From Nipponacmea schrenckii (taxonomy: Eukaryota > Mollusca > Gastropoda > Lottiidae), in NCBI GenBank assembly GCA_030562195.1, contig CM060202.1, positions 30,304,317 to 30,368,316 on the forward strand: DNA of 64,000 nt, given 5' to 3'. Below the pieces are notes generated by a model. That model saw nothing but the letters and a program-made list of their open reading frames with translations, ran no database searches and was not told the DNA's origin. Of the stretch, positions 24,201-35,470 are shown piece by piece (position 1 is the stretch's first letter; each line of letters starts with the position of its first letter). A program made the translations under genes and the position numbers.

Positions 24201-25521
24201 TATTACAATGTTTTATAAATAGATTACTTTTAACAAGGAAAAAGGAAATTCTTAGACACAAGAGATTACATTGTGATCGAATCCATTCACAGAGTAAGCT
24301 TAAAGGGGCCCAATCTTCATTTTGAGGGGTCGTTTTGGGCCTTTGTTACATTTAAACAGTCCTCAGAAATACTCAAGCTCTAAGAAAATGCTGTACGCGG
24401 CTGGTCTCCAGTCACTCTGAAAATTGTTTGTCCTGTTGACAAAGTCTACAATTGAAAATGCGTTGTAGTCTATTTATATAGATGGCCGCTATTGCACGAC
24501 GGTAAGGATAACTCTTTGATTATCAAAAAGATTTCATGTGTTTGAGGCTGTCGGATGATTGTCCGAAACAAATCAAGCCTGGGCCCCTTTAAAGAGATTG
24601 TAAAGAAGTATTCTATAATTTCCATGCGCATCAGTCACAGAAATCTATCATTAATTGTGAAGGGCAATACAGGTGATAAAAGCATATTCTAAGATTGAAG
24701 ATAGGTAATATCAAACATTTTTTTTTTTACGGAATTACAGGAACCATAGTCATTTCACAGAAAATTGGAATGATGCAAATTGATGCTATCAGTGTCCCTG
24801 ATAAACATGCAATTTTTCGAAACCCTATCTCTTTAATAAACTGTTTAATTTTAGTAAAATTACAGGAACCATAGATGTTATCTTTATATGACATATAGGA
24901 ATAGGAGTAACTATGCCTAGTGCTAGGTGTGGCAGGTAGACTAAAGCTTGATCATTATCATAACATGATATTTTCAAACTTATTCAAAAAATTACCAGTA
25001 TATTAAAAAGGGGCAAGTTCCAAACCTATGCATTGTATCCTCGCCTAGAGGATCAAGTAATTACTTTTTTTTTTTTTTTTTATCAAAATAGGTTAATGGT
25101 CTGCTCGTAAATACAACTAGTCTAGTCTATACAAGAATAGCTTTACGGGAAGGGGAGATTGTCGAAACTAAAACAGTACCTCAAAAAAGTTTGTGACAAA
25201 ATTACCTGGTCCGTAAAACCTCTTTCCTTTAGTCACATCGAAAACTTTACCATTCACAGCTATCAATATTCGCCCATCTTTCCCTCTACCGTCGTACTCT
25301 CTCAACTGTTCCAAAGTAAAGTCTTGTTTTTTCAGTGAGGGAAGCTCTGGTTCTCGTTGAATTGGGGGCGGAGTCCGTCTGCCCGACACAATTTTATATA
25401 ACAAAAAAGCACAAACACCTAATAAAGTAATGTTCAAGGGGCTGCTAAATAATTCTGTTAAAAATCCCATCATGTTACTTGCTTCTTCCTCTGTCGTCGT
25501 ATCTTGTGATGAGTCCGCCAT
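21293..25521 (-). CDS. PGRMC1: Membrane-associated progesterone receptor component (PGRMC1/2-like), three exons
   Basis: Single-pass ER/endomembrane protein with a cytochrome-b5-like heme domain; family members bind heme and partner cytochrome P450 enzymes. Exons (minus): 25521-25206, 23155-23000, 21411-21293; 591 nt, 196 residues plus stop, matching family length; phases agree (1,1). The acidic N-terminus is followed by a membrane helix at about 28-46 ([17 protein letters not shown]), then the b5 domain from about 68 to 165: [66 protein letters not shown]. The tyrosines of FYGP and GPYG, which include the heme ligand in PGRMC1, are present. It ends GEKKKN, a KKxx-type ER-retrieval tail. Introns carry SINE family A in reverse orientation. 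PGRMC1 and PGRMC2 cannot be separated here, so the symbol is a family label. Confidence 0.95.
21755..22000 (-). mobile_element. SINE family A copy in PGRMC intron 2
   Basis: Read on the minus strand it has the GAGGTTTCCCCTTGAT block, CAGTCTTTAG-type flank, TGCAATGAGG-like inverse blocks and the family tail (GAGGAGGAAGTAAAACTCC). It is on the same strand as the gene. Confidence 0.55.
23490..23720 (-). mobile_element. SINE family A copy in PGRMC intron 1
   Basis: It holds the family's internal blocks: a region matching ACACTGCATGGCATTG, GCCAGGCAAATTTCTCTC and the GATCCTGTGTGGTATAGGCT-like segment on the minus strand. The tRNA-like head is unclear. Confidence 0.5.
23950..24065. repeat. (GAAT)n microsatellite
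   Basis: Interrupted GAAT tetranucleotide repeat (GAATGAATGAATGAATGAA) in PGRMC intron 1. Confidence 0.9.
24733..24900. repeat. Copy of dispersed repeat family B
   Basis: It carries ATTACAGGAACCATAG and ATTGATGCTATCAGTG. Similar blocks occur at about 2940-3010, 11050-11120, 41765-41800, 55405-55445 and 57755-57800. It has no coding capacity; boundaries are not resolved. Confidence 0.5.
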
Positions 25522-26669
25522 TTTTATTAAAGAGTTCGACGTGTAGGTTAAAGGTCAAGGTCACAACTGCTGGTGGCCATCTGACGATACATTCGAAACC
25601 GTGTAGTTTTCGGCGTCAAAAAAATAGAAAATGAAATAAAAAAAAATTAATAGAGCATTGATGTCGAAATGTAAGTTAGAGCTTAATGAAAATAATGTGC
25701 TATGCATATTTTGTTTTAATTTTATGGGATAAACAAACATAAAATCCTTCTTCAAACAGTATTATGTGATTGAGATACTTTTCGTGCCAAATGTAGCGTT
25801 AACTTTCGTTTGCCATTGGGAATCACAATTAAAGGGAGCTAACTCTATAAAAGAGATTCATACTACGGACAACAATTAAACTAAAAACAGTAAAGCAGTG
25901 TCGTATAAAGTAAAGGGACATAATTTTTTTTAAATTTGAGTCGTCTGACAAGAGTCAACAAATCTGATCCATTGATCTTATTTCTTGGAATCAATAGATC
26001 ATGTCTGTCAAAAAACAAAACTTAAGACAATGAGAAGTCATGCTCATATACTGAACATTGGCTCAAATCTAATTTTTAAAAGGGTGTCTTTTCAACTTGG
26101 CTACATGTCAACTCATCTACAGTTAATTTGACTACAACCTTCAGTCGACCCGTTTACAATCCCAGAGATGAGATGACTGGTAATCCATAAAAGCACTGGC
26201 CTGGGTCATGAATGTAGAACTATGTATTTTAAAGTATAATCAAAATTAGTTCAATTTGTACAATTAAAAAAATACGGAATGGACTCAAAAATGATTATGT
26301 TGCTTCGTATGGTATAAGTGACTGAGTAGAGCAAGAGTTTCTTGTCTTGTTCAAAATATAACAGGGGTTATTTCAACACAGAAAAAATCGGAAATACGCA
26401 AAACACAACAGTTTATTAACATGGTCATTTATTCAGTCAATACAGAGATTGTCACATCCAATGATATATTAACAATGATAAACCAGTTTAGGTTTCAATT
26501 GATATGATTGGTTATTTCTTTAAACATTCAATAACAAAATTAACATTGATTTTTGGGCTTAATAATAAAAAAATGTGCAACTAAAAATTCTTCCAACACA
26601 AAGTACAAGAAATATTAAATATTACATCACAAAATTATGTTCTGTTTTTTTTTTTGTGTCCCTGTCCCA
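25522..26669. other. Spacer between PGRMC and the zinc-finger gene
   Basis: The 5' flank of PGRMC and 3' flank of the zinc-finger gene, both on the minus strand. The block TTTATT at 26412-26417 is AATAAA on the minus strand and is a candidate polyadenylation signal for the zinc-finger mRNA, which would place the whole composite element at 26670-27162 inside its 3' UTR. A fragment of the AAAGCACTGGCCTGGGTCA repeat is at about 26190. No further gene is seen. Confidence 0.4.
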
Positions 26670-27162
26670 TAATGGGTGAGGTCATATCTCGTGTTAGTGT
26701 TCCGTGTTAGTGTTAACACCATCACATAACACGACATTTGAACTCATTCTTCATGTTAATATACAGTGTACTCTGAGTAATCCGACACTCTTGCTAATCC
26801 GACATTATTGGTGAATGGCTCAGTGGTTAGCGAGTTGAACTGTCGTCTGCTAGGCGACTAGGTGCAGTGGGTTTGAATCCCAATCTGTGCGAGGAAATAA
26901 AAATTAGGTCTGATTCCTAGGCCCGTGCTTTCCCGGAACTACGAGATAGTAGTTTCCCCCCCCTCTAACTATATTAACTGTCTAACACTAACACGGAACA
27001 CTAACACGAGATATCACCTCACCCACTGTATTATAACACCAAATTAACCACATAACACTAACACGGAACACTAACACGAGATATCACCTCACCCACTGTA
27101 TTATAACACCAAATTAACCACATAACACTAACACGGAACACAAGATTTGACCTCACCCAATG
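26670..27162. mobile_element. MITE with long terminal inverted repeats, invaded by a SINE
   Basis: The left end AATGGGTGAGGTCATATCTC and right end (CACAAGATTTGACCTCACCC) are inverted; inside both are arms rich in AACACTAACACGG. The empty-site relative is at 42132-42378. Compared with it, this copy has a tRNA-derived insert (26810-26972) and its right arm is tandemly duplicated: a unit of about 70 bp at 26983-27053 repeats at 27053-27123 and continues in part. The element ends about 8 bp from the zinc-finger stop codon. Confidence 0.8.
26810..26972 (+). mobile_element. tRNA-derived SINE (family C) nested in the MITE
   Basis: The head resembles a tRNA: box A TGGCTCAGTGGTTAGCG, a possible anticodon arm with stem GTCGT/GCGAC around loop CTGCTAG, and box B GGTTTGAATCCC. 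A non-tRNA body follows. The anticodon position would be GCT, but the acceptor stem does not close, so this is not a functional tRNA gene. The 42 kb MITE relative lacks this block, which supports insertion. Confidence 0.7.
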
Positions 27163-27169
27163 TCTGAAC

Positions 27170-28171
27170 TTACAATTTGTTGAACAATAAAACTTTAGAA
27201 CCTTTATGTTTAGAATGATATTTAATATGGTCCCGAAGATCTCCGCCATTTATAAACGAATTGCACAGCGAACATTTATAGACCTCAGTATGACTGTTAA
27301 TATGAACTTTCAACGTCTTAAGATCCGGGAATGATTCCAAACAAGTCGGACATTTCATTGGTTCAGAGGTTGGAGTTGATTTTGTTTTGACACCTGTCAA
27401 TGAGTTTGTAGCTCCACCCATTGATGACTTGGCCACACCCTTCATCAATGAGTTGGGTACTCCGTGATATTTGATCATGTGCTCATTAAGATTGTCCATA
27501 TCGTAGAATGTTCGTGAACATGAAATACACTTGACTGGTTTTGAAGAGATGTTCAGAGAAACCTGAGGTTGAGGTGGATCAGCTGACAATGATGGGAGAG
27601 GGGGGAGGTCCAGGAGGGGTAGAGAGGTCATGTCTACTTTTGTCAAAAGATTCGTCACAATCGATGAAGGATCGTCTGGAGGTTTTACAGCTTTCAATCC
27701 GTTATTGCCACTTTTAAAAACCACTGGGATTATGTCCCCTGAATTCAGTTCGTCTGCCATCTCCTGCGTCTGTAATATTATTTCGCGATTTTTAATATGA
27801 TTGTGTCGAACTCCGAATGTTTTATCACAGATGTGACAATAAAACAATTTCTCCCGTGAATGATTTTCAACGTGTGATTTCAAACTTCCTGGCCATTTGA
27901 ACATTTTACCACAAACTCCACATGGTAAATTCCTATCAAAACTATGGACTTTCACATGAGAGGAAAGAGAATTTTTGGAGAAGAAAATTCTCCGACAGAT
28001 CTCACATTCCAAATTTTCACGTTCTTTGTGGAAATGATATCTTAGATGACGAAGAAGAGAGGCTTTGTTTTCGAACATCATCAATCCACACACAGCACAG
28101 GCCAACAGTTCCTCAGGATCATCAACAGGGTCTTTCTTTGTCTTGGCGGCAATGCTCCTTTTCCTCTCCAT
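27170..28171 (-). CDS. C2H2 zinc-finger protein, seven fingers, single exon
   Basis: A 333-residue putative nuclear DNA-binding protein. The ATG at 28171 is the first in-frame ATG; the frame is open further upstream but only from a TTG. Basic N-terminus (MERKRSIAAKTKK), then C2H2 units: CAVCGLMMFENKASLLRH, CEICRRIFFSKNSLSSH, CGVCGKMFKWPGSLKSH, CHICDKTFGVRHNH (shortened and degenerate), then a linker of about 75 residues rich in Pro and Leu (LPLLDLPPLPSL), then CISCSRTFYDMDNLNEH, CPTCLESFPDLKTLKVH and CSLCNSFINGGDLRDH. It ends VLLFNKL. Linkers are not the TGEKP type, and there is no KRAB or BTB domain. I cannot assign an orthologue. Because the stop lies a few bases from a mobile element, the C-terminus may have been trimmed by that insertion. 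Confidence 0.85.
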   Translation of the reverse strand: MERKRSIAAKTKKDPVDDPEELLACAVCGLMMFENKASLLRHLRYHFHKERENLECEICRRIFFSKNSLSSHVKVHSFDRNLPCGVCGKMFKWPGSLKSHVENHSREKLFYCHICDKTFGVRHNHIKNREIILQTQEMADELNSGDIIPVVFKSGNNGLKAVKPPDDPSSIVTNLLTKVDMTSLPLLDLPPLPSLSADPPQPQVSLNISSKPVKCISCSRTFYDMDNLNEHMIKYHGVPNSLMKGVAKSSMGGATNSLTGVKTKSTPTSEPMKCPTCLESFPDLKTLKVHINSHTEVYKCSLCNSFINGGDLRDHIKYHSKHKGSKVLLFNKL

Positions 28172-30280
28172 GTTTGTAATAAAAGATTTTATTTTGTAAT
28201 CTTTATTCTTCAAAGAGTTATTTCGTCTTCACTGAAGTTTAACAGATATTGTCACTATTGGTCAAATATGTTTCAAAATAGCTGAAGTTTTTTCAAATCA
28301 AATGGTGTCACCATTGACGACAGTTTTGACAAGTAACCCTTTCAAAGCTTGCAATTACTTTGTCAATACAGAACACAAATATCTTTTCTATAAACAAAGA
28401 AATTAATGTATTGTAATTGGAGAAAACCTATTCAAGAACTAAGTTCAGACCATACAAGCAACAGTATAAAACGGTATTTCTAAATCATAGCATGACTTGT
28501 TTTTTATCTTCTAAATGATTTACTACAGATATCACCATTAGAGTTTATAAAACTGGATTCATCTTTTAATGTAAACAATCCAACTATCACATATCGCTAC
28601 CATACTGTTGTTTTCGGTCACAGATCTGAAAATACATGAAAAATATTATTAAAAGAACCAGCATAATCTAAATTTATTCACATACGAATAGTCTTTGACA
28701 CTTGTAAGTATTCACGAAACGTCTCGCCGATTCAAAATGACGTGTAGTAAACTCAATGCCGTCTTGCGTACTTTTTGTTGGTCATTTATTATGAGCCTAT
28801 TGTACCACCATAAAAAATTGTATCATCGCAATCATAACCGATTCAAAAACAAAAAAATATCAGTTAAACTTAGTGGCCAAATATTTGTCAACAAAGAATT
28901 TTACCTACTTCCGGTGTGTAGTAATAGAGACTGTTCGTACAATGTTAATTTTCACTATACCAGTTCGTATCATCATTTAAATTTGTTAATTCAAGTTTCT
29001 TTGTCTGCACGGAAGAGTTTGATTGTGAGTTGGATCGGAATTAAGTTCCATTTAAAGCAGTACGGAGCCTAGGGCCGACAATTTGCGTCTTAATATTACT
29101 GGGTATTTCAGATCTAGACTCATCTTGTCATGGAGCCCAATCTGCATTTTCTGCAGATGTTCCTCTTGCGTTTGAGAAAGGTGATTTCACACAATTTACA
29201 AAGTTCACAAATGCGCGTTTAAAGGTATGAGGAAAATTTCTAGAAATCGGACTTGATAACGTTAACAAACAGGCATGCCATCAGAAATTCGGTTTGAAAT
29301 TGTTGATTAATCAACCGGAGGTTTTCTTATAACACGTTTTCGTGGCCCTGTGTTTTTTTACAAGAAAAAAAAAACACGTTTGCTTCTAATTTGAACTAAT
29401 AAGGTGCAGAAGAGTTGGACGTAAAACTCCATCCATTTTATTTCCTAATTTGAAGTAATGAAATACAAGACACCTGGACCAAAGAAATCAATTTTCACTA
29501 TTAGAGAACTAGAAACAATGTCTGTGGACTATTGAGACAATACAGTGAAAGGCTTGGTGTTGTCTTCGCGACCATCAGCACTCTGGTCAAAGAATGGTTT
29601 CCAATTTCAATTTCATTAATATTCTAACAATGAAACAATGCCGGCTTGTTGTTGTCTGTTGATGAGTTTTGGTTTTACAATGTATAATGGAATGAATGAA
29701 GGCTTCACAATAAATGTTGTCACTATGCTTTAACAGGAATTTATCCGAAACCAAACAGGCTCTGGTTTGACGTAATACAAGTCACTAAAACAAACTAGAA
29801 CCACAGAGGTACGATTATGCCTACAATATAATACTTACACGACCGATATTGCCATATTGAATAGTGAATAATTGTTTTGTGTCTTAGACTATAGTTGTCG
29901 ACTTACTCGAAGGGACTTGATGGAGTAAAAAGGTTGAATTAGCTCGCATAGGGTAACATGTTTCGGATTAGCAAGTTCCTGATCCAGTGCCATCTTGATT
30001 CAGACCATTACGACACATACTTTAAAAGATTCTTACGATTCCTAATAACCACGACAACGTAATTAATTATTGGTTTGATTACCAAGGATACCAATTAGAG
30101 GTATTTCTGGTTAAAATCCGGGTTAATAATGCCTAACGTTAAATCAGACTTTACTAAATTGGTACCAAGGTTTCTCTGGACACTAAGACTCTTTATACCA
30201 TACAGATTATACTAATTCTTATTTCATTAAAGTGATTTCTTCCTCTAGATTTTTAGTTGAGGCTGTTATAAAAGAGGCTT
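28172..30280. other. Gene-poor spacer
   Basis: AT-rich DNA with SINE family A tail sequence at about 29398-29445 (GTGCAGAAGAGTTGGACGTA). A 125-codon open frame at 28695-29072 shows no domain or splice context and is probably chance. No RNA gene seen. Confidence 0.4.
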
Positions 30281-30530
30281 CCCTAAAGAAGCACTGGCCT
30301 AGGTCACAAGTATTAGGTGTTATAAGAGATACTTCATATAGAAGCACTGTCCTAGGTCACAAGTATTAGATGTTATAAGAGATACTGTTCTATAGAAGCA
30401 CTGGCCTAGGTCACAAGTATTAGGTGTTAAATAAGAGATATTCTCCTATAGAAGCGTTGACCTATGTCACAAGTATTAGATGTTATAAGAGATACTCTCC
30501 TATAGAAGCACTGGCCTAGGTTGCAATCAG
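30281..30530. repeat. About 60-bp tandem repeat, four copies
   Basis: Units share AGAAGCACTGGCCTAGGTCA and CAAGTATTAGATGTTATAAG. Single diverged units recur at about 12525, 26190, 44940 and 45040, so the unit is also dispersed. Confidence 0.8.
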
Positions 30531-30669
30531 TATGAATTTCAGTATTTGATATCAATTTGATTAGAAATTATTTCAGTGAAAGAGATAAAGAAACTTATAT
30601 TTGTATATAGTATTGTGTAATAGTAATTGTAGACTTATGAGACGCATAACTGATAAGACCAAACTTCTT

Positions 30670-30776
30670 GTTACTCTTAGATGTTTATTCGGTGAGACGT
30701 TTCGCACTGATCTCCCTTCATCAGTGACAGTTATATAATTACATTATATATGACCGAATTAACATCTAAGAGTAAC
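30670..30776. repeat. Snapback element with 24-bp arms
   Basis: The arms GTTACTCTTAGATGTT and AACATCTAAGAGTAAC, each extended by ATTCGGT/ACCGAAT, are inverted across a 60-bp centre. The centre holds a second hairpin (CACTGAT / ATCAGTG) next to GACGTTTCGC. A related GAAACGTCG block is at about 40980. Confidence 0.7.
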
Positions 30777-32125
30777 CAGAAGCCTGGTCTCAAACGTCTA
30801 CATCTTCTACTTCCTACCAGCACCCTGCATCTAGTCTGATCCTGATACGCCAGACTTCTACAAGCCGTTATCCAGCTTCCTGAAACTAAACGGAGGAGTC
30901 TCAGTCGTCGTCCCTTACGCCTAATAATAATTATGATAATGATTCTGATTTGGTCTATGTGAGAAGTACTATGTTTTCTCATTTAACCTTAACAATAGTG
31001 AACTCCACTTTAACCCGGTACCAGTAGCTTCTGTTGTAAATAGTAACTTTTTAAATTTAAAGAGGGTGTGTCTGGCTAATAAGATGTACTGCCAAGTAGT
31101 ATGCAATGAGGGAAAATGATCATAGTTTTTGATTAACCCACTTTCTTGATTCCCATTGTCAAAGAATCAACATCAACGTAACAACATGGGGCTTGAGTTT
31201 GATAAACCCATCTTCACGACTAAAATGATTAGCCTATTCCCTCCAGTTCGAGTTTCGTTTATAGGTAATTATTAGGACGTTCATTGCTTGTGAATTTGGG
31301 AGATCGTGAAACTAAATTTGACCACTGTTAAAGCATCGTCGCAATTTCAGCAACTTGTTATTTTCCCGTAAGCTGAATCCAGAAATGATTTTCACTGAAG
31401 TCTCTGGTTAAGTCTGACCATGGAAGTGATTTATTTCGTTTCTCGAACAAAACTAACGAACGAGATGACAAACTGTCCAATGTCCATCAGAATCAAAGAC
31501 AAAATCCACGTTAATTAGCAAAATAAATTCCCGTATCACCTTAATTAATTAGACCACGTCATCAGGCCTAATTACTGGAATATATACTGACCTAATTCCT
31601 GAAAGAAAATAGGTCATATTAGATCTAATGAACACAAATGACCGTAATAAGGGGTTACGTGGGGACGTTTCGTCATGTTACGAAGATTGCCAGTAATTAT
31701 AAGTGGGCTATAACAATATTATTCTAGGGAAAGGTCCAGAGTATATTGGGGCAAAATAAACTATATTTAAATGAGTGTTACAACATCATAAGTAGAGTCT
31801 AATGTGGCCAGTGATTGGTTGGTTATATAACGGTATAATCGGACTAATATTGACTTTTATATGTCTAATTTCAGGCGGAACATTTCGGGTAGAAATGAAT
31901 GAAATTTAGTGTCCATCACTGATTGGTAATCTAAAGAATTCAATTTCATCCTTCATGTGTCCAATCAGGATTCAATTCTAAAACCTGCATTTCTCATCCT
32001 TAATTCAATCAGTTCCGTAACTAAAAAACCCAACTGTTTGGTCTAATGACGAAGGCAACACTATGCAGTGTGTAATCAGGGACACCAGCCCTCCATCCTA
32101 AACAGAAGTTGATAAAAACCCAAAG
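30777..32125. other. Gene-free spacer
   Basis: A degraded SINE family A piece may be present at about 32040-32095 (GCAACACTATGCAGTGTGTAA on the plus strand, as in minus-strand copies). No exon with coding character seen. Confidence 0.35.
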
Positions 32126-32198
32126 GAATTGACGTTATCGAGTCACAGGCCAATGACGTTATCGAGTCACAGGCCAATGACGTTATCGAGTCACAGAA
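32126..32198. repeat. 25-bp tandem repeat, three copies
   Basis: Three copies of TGACGTTATCGAGTCACAG joined by GCCAA. Each unit holds TGACG and GAGTCA. Confidence 0.85.
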
Positions 32199-32702
32199 CC
32201 GTGTGGGTACCACACTCTCCCCAATATGAGATAAAACAAGGGTGTCCAAGGGTTTGGGTATATATCACAGACAGTGCATGATCTTTATTCCATGTAATAT
32301 TGTTGATCGGACTCGAATTCTTTATGCCCAAGTGCTGTTAAATCCCCTAGATCATTGTGTGTCCCCTACTCTCCCGGATTCATAGAAATGCCACTGATAA
32401 GGGAGAATTAGAGCTCCCTACAGCTCCCGGTGTCCCCACACGGGGCCAATCGTATTCTATATGTATTATATAAGTCCACTAGATTATGAGATTTCGTAGC
32501 TAGCTGTATATAGACAGTATGTTTATAAAAGTGTTACAGTAATAGTTATAATAGGAGAGAAAACCTAATATACGTAGATTTGTTAAGGCGTACTGACATA
32601 CAATTTTTTTTAGTGACACATCGACACTGAAATCAAAAAGTGAATAATTGTTGTCCCCGTAAGAGGTCATCTTTTATAACAGCTAATACGAGTCTAGAAC
32701 AG

Positions 32703-33395
32703 GAAGTGACATAGCACTATCAATCTTAATATGAAGGGAAATAGCACTATTAAACTGAATACAAAGTGACATAGCACTATCAAACTAAATAGGAAGAGAC
32801 ATAGCACTGTCAAACTGAATAGGAAATGACATAGCTTTATCACTATCAAACTGAATAGGAAGTGACAAAGCACTATCAAACTGAATACGAAGTGACATAG
32901 CACTATCAAACTGAATACGAAGTGACATAGCACTATCAAACTGAATACGAAGTGACATAGCACTATCAAACTGAATACGAAGTGACATGGCACTATCAAA
33001 CTGAATACGAAGTGACATGGCACTATCAAACTGAATACGAAGTGACATAGCACTATCAAGCTGAATACGAAGTGACATAGCACTATCAAACTGGATAGGA
33101 AGTGAGCCAAAGCACTATCAAACTGAAACACTGAAATCGAATACTGGACACTGGATACTGGATACGAAGTGACATAGCACTATTAAACTAAATAGGAAGG
33201 GAAATAGCACTATCAAAATGAATAGTAAATGACATAGCTCTATTTCTATCAAACTGAATAGGAAGTGAAATAGCACTATCAATCTAAACAGGAAGGGACA
33301 TAGCACTATCAAACTAGATACGAAGTGACATAGCATTATCAAACCGGTATATGAAGTGACATGGCATTATCAAACTGAATACGAAGTGAGCGCTA
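32703..33395. repeat. 30-bp minisatellite
   Basis: About 22 units of CACTATCAAACTGAATACGA then AGTGACATAG; the core at 32875-33080 is nearly perfect and the edges are diverged (TAGGAAGG variants). Because 30 is divisible by three, minus-strand frames stay open and give repetitive phantom proteins. Confidence 0.9.
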
Positions 33396-33860
33396 TAAGA
33401 CTATTCTTAAACAAGAAGTTAAATACATTTGTCTTCTATATGCTAAATCTCGGGCATGCTCGGGGGTCCAATCAATTCAGAAAGTGATATTTTTGTCTAC
33501 AAAAGCTGGTTAATATTGAATAAAATATGCAAAAAAAAAAGGAAAAAATGCAACCTTTTTAGGGGAATGACATCCCGGGGACTTCTCTTTATTAATATAT
33601 TTTACCTAGGTAGATGATATTGACCAGGTGGTGACGTAATAAATGGGTTAGTCTGTCACTGGTTAATATGGTAGGCTACTAATAACTTCAATCGTAATAC
33701 CAAATATCAAAATATCACGACTTAATTAGTTCTATTAATCTAAACATCAAACTATATAAAATATACTAGTTTATTTAAAGGTATACATGCTCATAATTCT
33801 AGACATGAAGTTTACGATCAACCTTTCTGCACTTAAAATAACAGAACAAAATGGTAGGTT

Positions 33861-33941
33861 TTATTGCACACAGCGTTTCTACAATCTACATTGTCATCAT
33901 TACGTTAAAATTGTAGATTGTTGAAACGTTGTTTGTAATAA
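33861..33941. repeat. 30-bp inverted repeat with 21-bp loop
   Basis: Arms at 33861-33890 and 33912-33941 (GCGTTTCTACAATCTACA against TGTAGATTGTTGAAACGTTG) are almost perfectly complementary. A single diverged arm (AAATTGTTGAAACGTTGTGT) is at about 8855 in ETFDH intron 5, so this is a dispersed unit. Confidence 0.75.
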
Positions 33942-34059
33942 AACTAAGGAGTAATATACCATAAAAATAGGTGCCATATAGCCTAACAGAATTCTTTATA
34001 TAATCCAAAAAAAAGCTAGTATGCAAAAATGCAATGATTATTGAAAAAGGCTTAATAAA

Positions 34060-34245
34060 TTGATTAAGCGTTTTTTCAATAATTATTTAATTTTGTGAGT
34101 TTTCCAGATTTTAAAGGGATTTTGTTACTTTATGATACCAGGTAAGTTCACTGATGAATATATACTCATATTGGCCTTTCTTGAGAACTTGAATTTTATA
34201 TTCATTCTAAGACACAGTATCACTGTCATGGAAACTTGAAATTAG
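34060..34245 (+). repeat. Dispersed repeat family D (copy 1)
   Basis: Contains TTTTGTGAGTTTTCCAGA, TGTTACTTTATGATACCAGG, TAAGTTCACTGATGAATATA and TACTCATATTGGCC. Other copies are at about 44270-44460 (plus) and 59715-59930 (minus). Each plus-orientation copy includes CCAGGTAAGT or ATCAGGTAAGT, a consensus-quality 5' splice site. Confidence 0.65.
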
Positions 34246-35104
34246 ATTATTTGTTTCCTTTGTAACAAAGATCAAGTCACTAATCAGACTGACTAGTAGT
34301 CTCTTACTAATATAAAACATTATTTAGTCTTAATCTTCACATTAAAGGCTTGAGACCTTTTTTAACTTGTCTTTTTCCTGTTGTTTCCATTTACTTCCAA
34401 GTGATATTGGACTGATGTAGTGAACACACGCTAAGTTAAACTCCGTCTGTTGTTTATGATAAACAGTGTCATCTTCTTGTTTTATATTTCAAGAAGAAAA
34501 ATATAATAAGTATGTGTTAGTGTGGGGAAGGGGGAACTGTTTTTCCGGTTTCATTCCATTCCTAGGGTTTTGGGGGGGGGGGGGGTTGGTGCAGGGGGTG
34601 GGGGAGACTCTATTCTGCCATTTCCAACCGTTGGGAGCAGAGAAGGCTCAGGCATTTGTTTGCTTAAATTTATTTTTATTGGTATTATTTATTGCTAAAG
34701 TCCACCTTTATTAGAAATCTTGTCAAATTTGAAATTAATCAGTGTATCTTCTGAAACTTTTGATATAAGTTATGACACACTCCTTTAATAATAAAAAAAA
34801 TACGCTTTATTTACTGTGTCTGAATTAAACTTGCATATATAACGTGTAAATTGTGGCTACATATTCAGGTGATTGTCATACCTACAGTGTATTCCCAGTA
34901 ATATCCCAATGTAGCGAGGTTTTAGGTTAACAACCCTCATTTTACTTCTTGTTCCGTTTATATTATATGGTATTGGAGTAAAATATGCTGTATATATATA
35001 TATCAGTTGATATATCTTTATAATTAGATATAAATTAATATTCTTTATTAACACCTGATTCACCTGACCTAATTAACGCCCAGAAATCAGGAAACATTCT
35101 TCAC

Positions 35105-35470
35105 AGACAAAGATACGATGATACAGAACAGTAGGACGTAAAACTTCAATTGATCAGAAGATACAGAACAGTAGGACGTAAAACTTCCTTTCATCAGAAG
35201 ATACAGAACAGCAGGACGTAAAACTTCATTTCATCAAAAGATACAGAACTGTAGGACGTAAAACTTCAATTCATCAGAAGATACAGAACAGTAGGACGTA
35301 AAACTTCAATTCATCAAAAGATACAGAACCGTAGGACGTAAAACTTCAATTCATCAGAAGACACAGAACAGTAGGACGTAAAACTTCAATTCATCAGAAG
35401 ATACAGAACAGAAGGACGTAAAACTTCAATTCATCAGAAGATACAGAACAGAAGGAGATAGAACTTCATA
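35105..35470 (+). repeat. 40-bp tandem array made of SINE family A tail
   Basis: Nine units of GAAGATACAGAACAGTAGGA then CGTAAAACTTCAATTCATCA. The unit corresponds to the 3' tail of SINE family A (GCAGAAGAGTAGGACGTAAA, ACTCCATTCATTTC), so the array seems to have arisen from one SINE end. Confidence 0.8.

Larger units (their letters stand above)
33396..35104. other. Gene-free spacer with repeat copies
   Basis: Contains the inverted repeat at 33861-33941 and a copy of repeat family D at about 34060-34240. A 13-base G run lies at about 34570. No gene recognised. Confidence 0.4.

Noticed and set aside
26810..26895. Possible tRNA gene with GCT anticodon
   Set aside because: Box A and box B are present but the acceptor stem does not pair and the sequence continues as a SINE body inside a MITE.
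27922..28285. Plus-strand open frames of 79-85 codons
   Set aside because: They are antisense shadows of the zinc-finger coding region.
30700..30760. Hammerhead ribozyme
   Set aside because: CTGATGA and GAAAC boxes are present in the right order, but no helix II can be formed between them; kept only as a weak observation.
32694..33131. 145-codon repetitive frame with alternating hydrophobic residues, resembling a membrane protein
   Set aside because: It comes from a 30-bp minisatellite, whose length keeps the frame open. A second frame is equally open.
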